A stretch of DNA of 64,000 nt from DATBAX01 sp963723765. Lineage in GTDB: Bacteria; Acidobacteriota; Terriglobia; Terriglobales; Acidobacteriaceae. Shown here in pieces: positions 42,464 through 51,595 of this stretch (position 1 is its first letter; the number at the start of each line of letters is the position of its first letter). The position numbers were made by a program, and so were the translations under genes. The notes below the pieces were generated by a model. The model saw nothing but the letters and a program-made list of their open reading frames with translations. It had not been told where the DNA came from and made no database searches. The stretch is from NCBI GenBank assembly GCA_963723765.1, contig CAVRSD010000003.1:248001-312000 (forward strand). Direction: 5' to 3'.

Positions 42464-43396
42464 CTAGGAGATTGGGTTAAGCATCATCAACGCGAACAGG
42501 AGGGTCAGATAAATCACCGTCGCCTGCAAGAGCTGCCGCGCCCGCTTCTTGGACTGGGGCGTGTCGGGAGCCAGTTTGAAGGTGGCCAGGCGCAATCCCA
42601 CATAAAAGAGACCGCACCCCATTACCACGGCGCCGAAGAAATATACGTTGCCAGCCATACCGAGAAATCTGGGCAGCAAGCTGATCGGAATCAATCCCAT
42701 AGAGTAGAGAAGAATCTGGCGGATGGTCGATTTGCCGTCGGGTTCGACCACGGGCAGCATCTTGATGCCGCCGGCTGCGTAGTCATCGCGATAGAGCCAT
42801 GCGATGGAAAAAAAGTGTGGAAACTGCCAAAAGAAAACAATCGCGAACATGACCACCGCGCCCAGTTCCAGGCGGCCGCGCGCGGCGGTCCAACCCAGCA
42901 CACCGGGCATGGCTCCGGGAAAAGCGCCAACTAGGGTACACAGAGGATGAATTTTCTTAAGCGGAGTGTAGGCGCCCAGATAAACCGCGGCGGTGGCAAG
43001 TGCAAGCCATCCGGTTAGAGCATTGAGCATCAGGCCAAGATAAAGTGAGCCGCCGCCGACCATCAGCGTGCCGGCAATTGTGGCGTGGGCTACGCTCATG
43101 CGTCCCGCGGGCAATGGCCGCTGAATGGTGCGGCGCATGCGGCTGTCCACTTCCCGCTCCATGACTTCATTCAGTGCGGCCGCTCCCGACGACACCAGGA
43201 AGATGCCGAACAGTGCATGGAACAAGCCAATCGAAAGCGACGAGACTCCGGATTGCCGCGCCCCGAAGTAGTATCCACACCATGCAGTCACCACGATCAG
43301 CGTGGTCACGCGCAGTTTGGTGAGCTCCGTGTAATCCCTCAACAACGCGATGGCAGGATTACGGGGGACCGCCAAAGGTTGAATGACCGTACTCAT
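42464..43396 (-). CDS. ctaB: Protoheme IX farnesyltransferase (heme O synthase)
   Basis: CtaB (CyoE) adds a farnesyl group to heme B to give heme O for terminal oxidases. The 310-residue membrane protein has UbiA-family helices and the metal-binding N-x3-D-x3-D type motif LNEVMEREVDSRMRRT (about 75-90), followed by RPLPAGRM and the second YTPLKKIHPLCTLVGAFPG loop (about 155-173). The start ATG 43394-43396 overlaps the ctaA stop by 4 bases (ATGA), showing translational coupling with ctaA. The upstream frame extension is not used. Confidence is high. Oxidase structural genes are not in the window. Confidence 0.93.
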   Translation of the reverse strand: MSTVIQPLAVPRNPAIALLRDYTELTKLRVTTLIVVTAWCGYYFGARQSGVSSLSIGLFHALFGIFLVSSGAAALNEVMEREVDSRMRRTIQRPLPAGRMSVAHATIAGTLMVGGGSLYLGLMLNALTGWLALATAAVYLGAYTPLKKIHPLCTLVGAFPGAMPGVLGWTAARGRLELGAVVMFAIVFFWQFPHFFSIAWLYRDDYAAGGIKMLPVVEPDGKSTIRQILLYSMGLIPISLLPRFLGMAGNVYFFGAVVMGCGLFYVGLRLATFKLAPDTPQSKKRARQLLQATVIYLTLLFALMMLNPIS

Positions 43397-44346
43397 GCGG
43401 CGACCGGCTTTCGGGTTCCGTTGGGAATTCGTTGTCTCACCGAGACGGGAACAAACCGCCAAACTTGAATCGCAAAAATTGCGGTTGAAGCCAGCAGCAA
43501 TGCTCCCACTGCGACATGAGCAACTGTGGAGACGACCATGAGCGTTTCCGGCTGGGCGGCATCTTTGCCCCATTCAACACGAGTCAGAAATGCGAGGAAG
43601 CCAAGGCACAGTTGAATCACGACCAGAAACAGAATGGCAATCGCTGGACGGCGGATGGCCTCGTTTTTGGAATACTGCGACAGGCCACGAATCGATGTCC
43701 ATGTAAGAATCAGCGCGACCAAGGGCGCGTTGATGACATGCGGCAGCCAGCCCATGCCGTGATGGCGAAACATGGCCCCGAAATAAAGTTGCAGATAGAG
43801 CGCGAAGAGCGAAAGCAGAGCCAGCGTCAGCAGCTGAGGATGGTGGGATTCAGTCGATGGTTGCGAAGGTTCTTCCACGGATGTTTCTTGCACCCACTTG
43901 CGTCCGGTGAAAAGCGCGATAGCGCAGGCGATGCAGAAGAATGTCTGTCCCACGGCGGCGTGAGCCGAAGAAATGAGCGGCGGCAGGAAATGCAGCACGG
44001 TCATGCCACCGAGAATTCCCTGAACAATAATCGTGGCCAATGCGCCCACCGCCAGGGCTTTCATCCAGCGGCGGCGATCGGCGAGGAACGTCCAGACGGT
44101 AATGGTAATCGTGAGTGCACCGGTGGCTTCCGCGATCATGCGATGGCTGTGTTCGTAGACGATGCCGCCCGTCCAGGGGGGAAGCTTGTAGTACGAGCCA
44201 TAGGAGGTCGGCCAATCGGGCACGGAAAGTCCGGCGTCGTTGCTCGTGACCAGCGCTCCCGCGACGATGAGCACGAATGTCGCGCAGGCTATGAACACAG
44301 CAAAACGATGGTGCGCGGGATTGTAGGGTGTTGAAGCGGATTTCAA
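43393..44346 (-). CDS. ctaA: Heme A synthase (COX15/CtaA)
   Basis: CtaA oxidises the C8 methyl of heme O to give heme A for aa3 oxidases. The 317-residue protein has about eight helices and conserved histidines in YEHSHRMIAEATG, SSAHAAVGQTFF, FRHHGMGWLPHVINAPLVA and VAHVAVGALL; these bind the heme. The start is TTG (44344-44346) with an AGGAGC site 6 bases upstream. It precedes ctaB with a 4-base overlap, giving a two-gene heme A operon. The middle region between helices four and five (about 155-180, VEEPSQPSTESHH) is a polar insert of unknown use. Confidence 0.93.
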   Translation of the reverse strand: MKSASTPYNPAHHRFAVFIACATFVLIVAGALVTSNDAGLSVPDWPTSYGSYYKLPPWTGGIVYEHSHRMIAEATGALTITITVWTFLADRRRWMKALAVGALATIIVQGILGGMTVLHFLPPLISSAHAAVGQTFFCIACAIALFTGRKWVQETSVEEPSQPSTESHHPQLLTLALLSLFALYLQLYFGAMFRHHGMGWLPHVINAPLVALILTWTSIRGLSQYSKNEAIRRPAIAILFLVVIQLCLGFLAFLTRVEWGKDAAQPETLMVVSTVAHVAVGALLLASTAIFAIQVWRFVPVSVRQRIPNGTRKPVAA

Positions 44347-44466
44347 AAAGTGCTCCTAAAGAAAACCGGTGCATTTATTTCGTGGATCACGAAACTAGTT
44401 ATTTTATCAGAGCTCGGAGGGTTTGAAACTAGAGTGTGGATTGAAATCCGGCCGATTCGCCGAGGG

Positions 44467-45483
44467 CTACTTATTCGTTCCGGCTTCCATAGCTTCGATC
44501 ACCGAATCCGCAAATTTCGAAGTACCGGAACTACCGCCTACGTCACGGGTCAGTTTTTCTTTGGTTCGATAGACATGTTCGAGCGCAGCAGTGATGCGGG
44601 CAGAAGCCTCATGCTCGCCAAGGTGGTCAAGCATTAAAAGAGCTGAGCGGAGGACGGCCGTGGGGTTGGCAATGTCTTTCCCGGCAATGTCCGGAGCCGA
44701 GCCATGGACGGCCTCAAAAATGGCACACTCATCACCGAAATTTGCGCCGGGGACGAATCCCAGGCCGCCGACAAAAGCCGCGCACAGGTCAGAAATGATG
44801 TCTCCGTAGAGATTTTCCATGACTAACAGATCGTATTGATAAGGGTTCATCACCAACTGCATGCAAGTGTTGTCGACGATGTGCTCGCCGTAGGTGATCT
44901 CGGGATATTCCTTGGCAATATTGCGGCAGCAACGCAGAAATAAGCCATCGGAAAGCTTCATGATGTTGGCTTTATGGATGGCGTGAATCTTCTTTCTCTG
45001 ATGCTTGCGAGCATAGGCGAAGGCAAACTTCGCAATGCGCGTGGAAGCTTTTTCCGTAATGATTTTGAGGCTCTCGACTACTCCGGGAACCACTTCGTGC
45101 TCGATGCCGGAGTAAAGACTTTCCGTATTTTCCCGCACGATGATGAGATCTACGTCTGGATAGCGGGTGGGAATGTGCGGCAGATTTTTGATGGGCCGGA
45201 AGTTGGCGTACAGCTCGAATTGCTTTCGCAACGCCACGTTGATGCTGGAAAAGCCGCCGCCAATCGGCGTTGTGACCGGGCCCTTCAGACCGACGTGAGT
45301 GCGCTCGATGGATTCAGTGAGTTCCTTGGGAATGTATTCATGATATTTCTCAAAGGCCTCGGCGCCGGCCATGAAGGTTTCCCATTCAAACTTGATGCCG
45401 GTGGCTTCCAGAATGCGCACGGTAGCTTTGGTCACTTCAGGACCAATGCCGTCGCCCGGGATGAGTGTAATCTTGTAGGCCAT
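44467..45483 (-). CDS. NAD-dependent isocitrate dehydrogenase
   Basis: A 338-residue member of the isocitrate/isopropylmalate dehydrogenase family. PGDGIGPEVTKATVRIL starts the fold. The substrate loop reads VRENTESLYSGIEHE, in which the serine is phosphorylatable in E. coli IDH. IHKANIMKLSDGLFL carries catalytic Lys/Asn residues, and ANPTAVLRSALLMLDHL is the cofactor end. The short length and lack of the NADP-specific arginine cluster suggest the NAD-dependent type, which oxidises isocitrate to 2-oxoglutarate. ATG at 45481-45483. It is 22 bases downstream of nrdR on the same strand. It could alternatively be an isopropylmalate or homoisocitrate dehydrogenase, less likely given the substrate loop. 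Confidence 0.88.
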   Translation of the reverse strand: MAYKITLIPGDGIGPEVTKATVRILEATGIKFEWETFMAGAEAFEKYHEYIPKELTESIERTHVGLKGPVTTPIGGGFSSINVALRKQFELYANFRPIKNLPHIPTRYPDVDLIIVRENTESLYSGIEHEVVPGVVESLKIITEKASTRIAKFAFAYARKHQRKKIHAIHKANIMKLSDGLFLRCCRNIAKEYPEITYGEHIVDNTCMQLVMNPYQYDLLVMENLYGDIISDLCAAFVGGLGFVPGANFGDECAIFEAVHGSAPDIAGKDIANPTAVLRSALLMLDHLGEHEASARITAALEHVYRTKEKLTRDVGGSSGTSKFADSVIEAMEAGTNK

Positions 45484-45505
45484 AGAACTTTTGTCAGCTC
45501 GAATA

Positions 45506-46006
45506 CTACTGCGTCTTTACTGTGCTTTTGCTCTTAACTTCCACTACTATTTCCTTGGTTTTCAATAGGTCTTTCAACTCCGCCATGAATTCCTGCACAT
45601 CTTTGAAATCCAAATAAACCGAGGCAAAGCGAACGTATGCCACTTTATCGTAACGGCGCAGGCGATTCATGATGAGTTCGCCGACTTCGCTGGTCTTGCG
45701 TTCCCGCTCAGCGGAATCGATTACAAAACTCTCTGCTTCGTTCACAATTTGTTCCAATTTGCTGATGGGCACAGGGCGCTTTTCACACGCCCGCAGCAGG
45801 CCATTCAGAACTTTCTGGCGATCGAACTTCTCGCGGCGTCCGTCTTTCTTGACCACCATGTAGGGAATTTCGTCGATGCGCTCATAGGTGGTGAAGCGCT
45901 TGCCGCACTTCAGGCATTCGCGCCGGCGGCGGATGGAATCGGCTTCTTTGCTCTCGCGCGAATCCACCACTTTGTCATTTTCAAATGCGCAGAAAGGACA
46001 CTTCAT
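45506..46006 (-). CDS. nrdR: Transcriptional repressor NrdR
   Basis: NrdR senses dATP/ATP and represses ribonucleotide reductase genes. The 166-residue protein has a zinc-ribbon at the start (CPFCAFENDKV and CLKCGKRF) followed by an ATP-cone domain (MVVKKDGRREKFDRQKVLNGLL). The end is basic and helical (KTKEIVVEVKSKS). This is the usual two-domain layout and length (about 150-170). The ATG is at 46004-46006. It is followed closely by the isocitrate dehydrogenase. It would act on nrd genes elsewhere by binding NrdR boxes; none is in the window. Confidence 0.95.
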   Translation of the reverse strand: MKCPFCAFENDKVVDSRESKEADSIRRRRECLKCGKRFTTYERIDEIPYMVVKKDGRREKFDRQKVLNGLLRACEKRPVPISKLEQIVNEAESFVIDSAERERKTSEVGELIMNRLRRYDKVAYVRFASVYLDFKDVQEFMAELKDLLKTKEIVVEVKSKSTVKTQ

Positions 46007-46102
46007 GGCTTGGAATGGACTAGCAAGATTGTAACAGGCGTGAAAAGGCCAATGGGATGAGGTACATACCTATGTAACTGTTAAATTCTGATTTATCCCT
46101 GG

Positions 46103-47155
46103 CTACGAGAGTTTTTCTGCGCTGCTTTCCGCTTCCTGGCTTTCCTGCGAAAGCTCGCGTAGGGAGAGCCGCTGGCGGTGGGCGAGGAACAACCCGGCTG
46201 GAATGACCGACATGAACGTTACCAGCCAGAGCAGGATTCCACAACTGGCGGCCAGCTCTTGCGACACGCCAAATATCTTGTGTAATGTGGAAATGGTCGC
46301 AAGCTGCGAGCCGCCACCGACGCCTGGCAACTGGATAAGCGACCCAACCATACTCGTACCCATAAGGGGGAAAATCTTCGAAAATGTCATCGATTGGAGG
46401 GGAGGGCCGTAGGCGTGCACAACCTCCAGATAGGAGAGCGCGATACACCCCCACATACCGATGGATACGCCGCAAATCTCGACGAAAGCGCGCAAGTCGT
46501 GAATCGTATCCAGTCCGCGATGAAACTCCCGTAGCCGTTGAGCAATGCGGTGTCCTAAGTTTGCGGCCAGGTGCGAAAAACGGCGCTCCACCCAAACTGA
46601 AATTCCTTCCCCATATTTTGCAATCAGAATCGCTACGAACGCCGTGCCTGCCGCCAACGCAATGAAGAGGCAGCCAAACAGTTCTACTGCGTGATATTTA
46701 GGTATGTCATGCAGCGCGGTTCCGGGCAGAAAGATGGCGCAAACCAGAAGGATGGTAAAACCACCGATATCAAAAATGCGTTCCACGGTCCAAGCCGCCA
46801 TCTGCGACGAGAAACTGAGGCCTTCATTGCGCGCAATTAAGTACGGACGGATCAGTTCTCCGGGCCTGCCCAGCAAAGCTAGTCCGGCAAAACCTATGAT
46901 GGTGGGCGGAAGACTCCGCAGCACAGATGCGTCTTTGCGAATCGGGCGCAAGAATATTTTCCATCGCAAGGCACGAAGAAAGTATGTGAAATAAATGATG
47001 CCGATCGCGATGGCAATGTGGAGAAGATTGAGCTGTTTTGCCTGCGCAAAAAACTTGTCCCAGTCAAAATTTCGCCAGGTCCGAAACTGCAGGTAAACCA
47101 GAAACGCAAGGACAGCGAAGACCAGCGCATAAATGATGACGCGTTTCTTATTCAT
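46103..47155 (-). CDS. Lysylphosphatidylglycerol-synthase-type transmembrane protein (UPF0104)
   Basis: A 350-residue integral membrane protein with about seven to eight helices of the AglD/MprF N-terminal type (UPF0104). Conserved hydrophilic patches are LRALRWKIFLRP (about 62-73), LLGRPGELIRPYLIARNEGL (about 94-113), AWTVERIFD, and LPGVGGGSQLATISTLHKIFG near residue 270. These proteins flip or transfer lipid-linked groups; most have no defined substrate. No aminoacyl-transferase domain is fused, so it is not a full MprF. The ATG is at 47153-47155. Its neighbours are nrdR and the transglycosylase gene, which give no clue to its role. Confidence 0.85.
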   Translation of the reverse strand: MNKKRVIIYALVFAVLAFLVYLQFRTWRNFDWDKFFAQAKQLNLLHIAIAIGIIYFTYFLRALRWKIFLRPIRKDASVLRSLPPTIIGFAGLALLGRPGELIRPYLIARNEGLSFSSQMAAWTVERIFDIGGFTILLVCAIFLPGTALHDIPKYHAVELFGCLFIALAAGTAFVAILIAKYGEGISVWVERRFSHLAANLGHRIAQRLREFHRGLDTIHDLRAFVEICGVSIGMWGCIALSYLEVVHAYGPPLQSMTFSKIFPLMGTSMVGSLIQLPGVGGGSQLATISTLHKIFGVSQELAASCGILLWLVTFMSVIPAGLFLAHRQRLSLRELSQESQEAESSAEKLS

Positions 47156-47252
47156 TTACAGTGGACGCCCCGACCCCGTTCGCCGTCGTACGGCAAAGAT
47201 ATGCGTCTTCAAAGTATATGACACGGGCAGGAGGGTCAATGAATGAGCCGAT

Positions 47253-48118
47253 CTAATGAGAAGCATTCTGCGCGACTTTGACTCCCGGCTCGCGCTTCGA
47301 AGTTTGAGTCGTGGTAGTTGCCGCCTTCTTTGGACTGGTTTTTGCCGCGGCCACTGCAGCCGCCTTGCGTTCCGCCAGTTTCTTGCGATTGTAATCTTTG
47401 ATGATGCGCGCGATGTAGGCTTGCGTCTCATAGTACGGGGGGACACCGTGATATTGCTGCACCCGCTGCGGCCCGGCATTGTAAGCTGCCAACGCCTTTA
47501 CCAGGTCGAAGTTGTATAGTTCCAGCAATTCCCGCAGATACTTGGTGCCTCCCTCGACATTCGCTTGCGGATCATATGCATTCGCCACGCCAAGCTGCGA
47601 AGCTGTTCCTGGCATGAGCTGCATCAGGCCTTGCGCGCCTTTCGGCGAGCGCGCATGTTGATTGAAATCGCTCTCGGCGTGGATCACGCTGTTGATAAGG
47701 TCGGGATCGAGGTGGTAATGATCGCTGCTGTTGCTGATAACGCCATTCAATTCCAGCGCACTTAGCGGTGGCAGGGGAGGTCGTGGTCTTTGTTGCTACA
47801 GGCGGAGTGGCGAGAGCCGGACTTGGTTTTGCCGGAACCGGGGATGGCGAATTTGCCGATGCCGGAATGGAGGGACGATGCGGCTGGTAAGGGTGCGGGA
47901 CTCAAGTCCTTTTCGAAGTGGTCAATATCTTTGGTGGGAACATCAATGAAGTTCTCTTCATCGGCCCCGAGATAAAGACGAGTGACCGTGCCCATGCTCC
48001 GCCGATGCTCGTGGCGTATCGAGTTGCCGTTTGACAAGATGGCGAGGTCTGCTGCCAGCGCCGCAGAGGAGGCCATGGCGAGCACGAGGAACAAAGCGAA
48101 CTTGGGCCATGATTTCAT
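47253..48118 (-). pseudogene. Lytic transglycosylase (SLT domain), frameshifted
   Basis: The upstream piece (47762-48118) carries a signal peptide (MKSWPKFALFLVLAMASSAALA) and the N-terminal domain HEHRRSMGTVTRLYLGADE. The downstream piece (47253-47750) has the SLT catalytic domain: HAESDFNQHARSPKGAQGLM with the catalytic Glu, LMPGTASQLGVANAYDPQAN and AAYNAGPQRV. The two frames are separated by one missing base, most simply a C in the run at 47774-47777. Lytic transglycosylases cut peptidoglycan and help remodel the wall. The gene may be decayed, or the assembly may have lost a base. Together the pieces would give about 290 residues. Confidence 0.75.
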
Positions 48119-48155
48119 GTCAGAACGATGCCGATAATTTTATTTGCGAAGGGCA

Positions 48156-49028
48156 CTAAACACCCACTGGTGAAACACCCAGTACCTGTTCGATCGCAGC
48201 CGCGACCCCGTTCTGGTCGTTGGGCAAAGTGACTGTCCAGCCCCGGCTGAGCAGTTCGGCTGGTGCATTCCCCATGATAAATGGCCGTCCGGCGAAGGCA
48301 AGCATTTCCACATCATTATAGTTGTCACCGATGGCCATGACCTGCTCGCGGGGAATGCCCCGATAATTGGCCCAGCGCTCGAGTGCGTGTCCCTTGGAGC
48401 AGCCGGTATTGAGGATGTCGACAATCAAGAGATCGCGCCCGGGATATTCCGTGCGTAGGATCGTAATCTCTTTTTCGAGGCCACTGGTTGCCAGCGAAGC
48501 GAGCACTTGCCGCATTCGTTCCAGGGAGCCACAGAACATGGCCTGCACCGGATCTGTGGTCAAGGATTGTTCGATCGGAATGACAAAATCGATGTACTGC
48601 AGGTTCTTTTCCAGCCAACGCTGAATGACGCTGGTCAACTCATCCAAGCGCTCGAGCACAATGGCGCCTTTACTCTCGGTATCAAAAGTCAGAACAGTGT
48701 TGCCACGAAATTCCCTCATGGCAACGCAAAGCTTGTGGCAGGTTTCGGCGGGAAGCAGGTCGCGATGGAAAGTTTCGCCCGCAAGTGACCGCGTGACCGC
48801 TCCATTCGAGCTGATGAGCCAGAGATCGAAGCCAAATTGCTGAGCAATCGGCAAAGCGAAAGTATGCCGCCGCCCGGTGCCCAGGACGACCTCGACACCC
48901 TCGTGGTGAGCGCGGCGAATCGCCGCCAAATCGGCTTGAGAAATCGAAAATTGGGGGTTGAGGATGGTGCCGTCGATATCGATGGCCAGGAGCCGGATGG
49001 AAGGGGTCACCACAAGCGATTTTAACAC
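48156..49028 (-). CDS. Cof-type HAD-superfamily hydrolase
   Basis: A 290-residue phosphatase of the Cof/YidA group (HAD IIB). The nucleophile is in LLAIDIDGTILNPQF (D-I-D-G-T, about residues 15-19). LGTGRRHTFALPI is the second motif, and AIGDNYNDVEMLAFAGRPFIMGNAP the metal-binding end. The cap domain (about 85-190) is the large mixed alpha/beta type. These enzymes dephosphorylate sugar phosphates, nucleotides or PLP; the substrate is not deducible. The start is GTG (49026-49028), with a possible GTG a few codons in. It is divergent from a TPR protein gene and downstream of the lytic transglycosylase on the minus strand. Confidence 0.87.
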   Translation of the reverse strand: MLKSLVVTPSIRLLAIDIDGTILNPQFSISQADLAAIRRAHHEGVEVVLGTGRRHTFALPIAQQFGFDLWLISSNGAVTRSLAGETFHRDLLPAETCHKLCVAMREFRGNTVLTFDTESKGAIVLERLDELTSVIQRWLEKNLQYIDFVIPIEQSLTTDPVQAMFCGSLERMRQVLASLATSGLEKEITILRTEYPGRDLLIVDILNTGCSKGHALERWANYRGIPREQVMAIGDNYNDVEMLAFAGRPFIMGNAPAELLSRGWTVTLPNDQNGVAAAIEQVLGVSPVGV

Positions 49029-49080
49029 TGAGTGCAGGTTCGGTTGCCGTTATGGAGCATGGTATAGTGCGCAGAAACGC

Positions 49081-49833
49081 ATGGGATCTTTCGGATTTCT
49101 GTTTCATCCATGGGCATTCATTCTAGTGGCGGTGGCGATTGTCCACTTCATTCGCCGCCGCCCGGATTTCTTTTGGCTTTGGATCATCCTCATTGGCGGT
49201 GGCCTCGGCGCGCTGGTCTACATTGCGGTTGAAGTGATCCCGGATGCAGGTTTGCTGCGGCAGTCTTTCAAGATTTTCCCGCGCCGCCGCCGTATTCGAG
49301 ACCTGGAGGCGATCGTCCTCGACAATCCTTCGGCCGGCAATTATGAAGAACTCGCGGACCTGTATCTGGAAGAAGGGAAGTTCGCGAGGGCCCGGCAATG
49401 CTACGACAAAGCAATTTCCTCCCGGACCGATTCCATCGATCCCTTCTATCGGCGCGGAATTACCGAGATCGAAATGGACGATTTCGCCGCGGCGGTTCCT
49501 GACCTGGAGCGCGTAGTTTCACAAGATTCGACCTACGATTTTCATCAAGCAATGGGCCTGCTAGCCCATGCCTACGCGAATACCGGCCAGCCGGACAAAG
49601 CCGAGGTCTTGTTCAAGGAAGCCACCAAGATCTCAACCTCTTCGCAGACTTACTACAATTACGCCCGCTTTCTGGCTTCGCAGCAGCGCAACTCCGAAGC
49701 GCGGCATTGGGCGCAGCAGATTCTGGAGAAGAAACGGAATATGCCGGGATATCTGAAGCGGCGGGAAAGGCCGTGGTTCCGGAAAGCGAATGGACTGCTG
49801 AGAAGCGTGCCGATGGAGCATGAAGGAAGCTGA
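49081..49833 (+). CDS. Membrane protein with TPR repeats
   Basis: A 250-residue protein. Two N-terminal membrane helices (about 4-20, FLFHPWAFILVAVAIVHFI, and 28-48, FFWLWIILIGGGLGALVYIA) are followed by an arginine-rich stretch and four TPR units (about 80-225; for example YEELADLYLEEGKFARARQCYDKAI and QAMGLLAHAYANTGQPDKAE, first 20 residues each). TPR proteins bind partner proteins in envelope complexes. I chose ATG 49081; an upstream extension shares the other strand's start region and has no conserved sequence. The role is unknown; the orientation suggests its own promoter, divergent from the HAD gene. Confidence 0.78.
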   Translation: MGSFGFLFHPWAFILVAVAIVHFIRRRPDFFWLWIILIGGGLGALVYIAVEVIPDAGLLRQSFKIFPRRRRIRDLEAIVLDNPSAGNYEELADLYLEEGKFARARQCYDKAISSRTDSIDPFYRRGITEIEMDDFAAAVPDLERVVSQDSTYDFHQAMGLLAHAYANTGQPDKAEVLFKEATKISTSSQTYYNYARFLASQQRNSEARHWAQQILEKKRNMPGYLKRRERPWFRKANGLLRSVPMEHEGS

Positions 49834-49844
49834 GATGTTGGAAG

Positions 49845-50288
49845 CTAACGGGCAGAGCTGTTGGTCTCCACGCAAGCCATTTTCGCCAGAATACGTACAT
49901 GACTGCCAGTGATTTCCGTCCTTTGATATCCACTATCGCATCCCGGTGTGTCGTAGTGCCCAAACTCGTAATACACGGTTGTTTTAGAATCTGTAAAATC
50001 TCCGCAACGGATGGTCGAATGTTTTACGGCCTCTAGAGCGGCCCCGGCGAGCACGGGATGGCCGCTGACTAGGCGTGGACTCTCGGGATCAAGCTCGCAG
50101 CCTTTGAATCGCACCTCAATGACGACTGTGCCGAGGATGCGGGCTTGGCGAGCAAGCTGTGGGAACTTCGGAACGCTGATATTGACCCATTCGATGGCCT
50201 TTTCACGGGGCTGGGTGGGAGCCTTATCTTGCGAAAAGCAGGCTGTTGCAAATAACAGGACAATCGCACGAACACGGGTCGATTTCAT
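49845..50288 (-). CDS. TonB C-terminal-like secreted protein
   Basis: A 147-residue protein. It starts with a signal peptide (AIVLLFATACFSQ), with a lipobox-like TAC that could make it a lipoprotein. The TonB C-terminal fold spans about residues 35-120: VPKFPQLARQARILGTVVIEVRFKG, then ...GHPVLAGAALEAVKHSTIRCG. This small unit is common in Acidobacteriota. It lacks the proline-rich linker and transmembrane anchor of a true TonB, so it may be a periplasmic or lipid-anchored module. The ATG 50286-50288 has a GGAGG site. It converges with the TPR gene. No partner ExbB/ExbD is seen. Confidence 0.72.
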   Translation of the reverse strand: MKSTRVRAIVLLFATACFSQDKAPTQPREKAIEWVNISVPKFPQLARQARILGTVVIEVRFKGCELDPESPRLVSGHPVLAGAALEAVKHSTIRCGDFTDSKTTVYYEFGHYDTPGCDSGYQRTEITGSHVRILAKMACVETNSSAR

Positions 50289-50395
50289 TTGCGACCTCCA
50301 GCAGGTTACAGTGTAACTCGACCTATCTTAGTCGCCTCAGTGATTCGCGATTTGAGAATGATTCGCCTCTAGCAGCTCAATGCTAAACTTTTTCC

Positions 50396-51595
50396 GTGGC
50401 CCACATCGCTTATCTCGAATGCACCAAGTGCGGCGATCACCTCGACGCGAGTACTCCTCAGACCGTTTGCCCCAAAGACGGCGGCGTTCTCTACGCTCGC
50501 TATGACCTCGACAAATTAAAGAAGACCTTCAAAAGGGATTCATTGGCCGGACGCATGCCAACCATGTGGCGATACGCCGAGGTCCTGCCAGGATCTGAAC
50601 CGGTATCGCTGGGGGAAGGTTTCACTCCCATGCTGCGCAGCCGGAAGATTCCCAACGTCTACATCAAAGATGAAGGACTGAATCCCACGGCATCATTCAA
50701 GGCTCGCGGCATGTCTGCAGCCGTGACCATGGCGAAGGCCTACGGACTCAAGAAACTCGCAGCGCCATCCGCTGGAAATGCAGCGAGCGCGCTGGCAGCC
50801 TATGCCGCTGCTGCGGGTATCGAAGCACACATTTTCATGCCCAAGGATGTCCCACTGGCCAACCGCGTCGAATGCCAAAGCTACGGAGCGCATGTGACGC
50901 TGGTAAATGGCTTGATCAGCGATTGCGCGCGAATGGTTGGGGAACGCAAAGAAAAGGAGGGCTGGTTCGATGTCTCTACGCTGAAAGAACCGTTTCGCGT
51001 AGAAGGCAAGAAGACCATGGGCTATGAAGTCGCCGAACAGCTGGGATGGAAGCTTCCGCAGGGAATCATTTATCCCACCGGCGGCGGTGTTGGTTTGTTG
51101 GGGATGTGGAAGGCTTTCGAGGAGATGGAAGCTTTGGGCTGGATCGGTGCTAAGCGTCCGAAAATGATCTGTGTGCAATCATCAGGTTGCGCGCCAATTG
51201 TTAAAGCATGGGATGAGGGCAGACTCGTTTCGGAGATGTGGCAGAATGCGACAACATCGGCTGCCGGATTGCGGGTGCCCAAGGCTTATGGTGACTACCT
51301 CATTCTCGACATTCTGAAAAAGAGCCGCGGGACAGCGGTGGCGGCGACCGACGCAGAAATTATGGATGCGGTCGGCGAGTGGGCGCGGACGGAGGGAGTT
51401 TTTGCCGCTCCAGAAGGGGCTGCGTCGCTCGTGGCTTATAACAAACTTCGAGCCAGCGGGTTCTTTTCGCCGGACGAGCAAGTCGTTTTATTCAATACCG
51501 GCTCCGGGCTGAAATATCTGGAAGTGATCGACGCGCACAATAATCCAAAGGCACCAGCATCGAGACAGATCGGCGGAATCATCGGGCCGTATTAG
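50396..51595 (+). CDS. thrC: Threonine synthase
   Basis: ThrC converts O-phosphohomoserine to threonine with PLP. The 399-residue protein has an N-terminal zinc-ribbon (CTKCGDHL and CPKDGG), then PVSLGEGFTPM, the PLP-lysine motif NPTASFKARG (about 101-110), APSAGNAASALAAYAAAAG and the glycine-rich PTGGGVGLLG phosphate cup. The zinc ribbon is typical of the shorter threonine synthase class. The start is GTG 50396 (no strong ribosome site visible). The gene ends 4 bases inside the opposing monooxygenase gene. asd for the same pathway lies at the left edge of the window. Confidence is high; cysteate synthase is a distant alternative. Confidence 0.93.
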   Translation: MAHIAYLECTKCGDHLDASTPQTVCPKDGGVLYARYDLDKLKKTFKRDSLAGRMPTMWRYAEVLPGSEPVSLGEGFTPMLRSRKIPNVYIKDEGLNPTASFKARGMSAAVTMAKAYGLKKLAAPSAGNAASALAAYAAAAGIEAHIFMPKDVPLANRVECQSYGAHVTLVNGLISDCARMVGERKEKEGWFDVSTLKEPFRVEGKKTMGYEVAEQLGWKLPQGIIYPTGGGVGLLGMWKAFEEMEALGWIGAKRPKMICVQSSGCAPIVKAWDEGRLVSEMWQNATTSAAGLRVPKAYGDYLILDILKKSRGTAVAATDAEIMDAVGEWARTEGVFAAPEGAASLVAYNKLRASGFFSPDEQVVLFNTGSGLKYLEVIDAHNNPKAPASRQIGGIIGPY

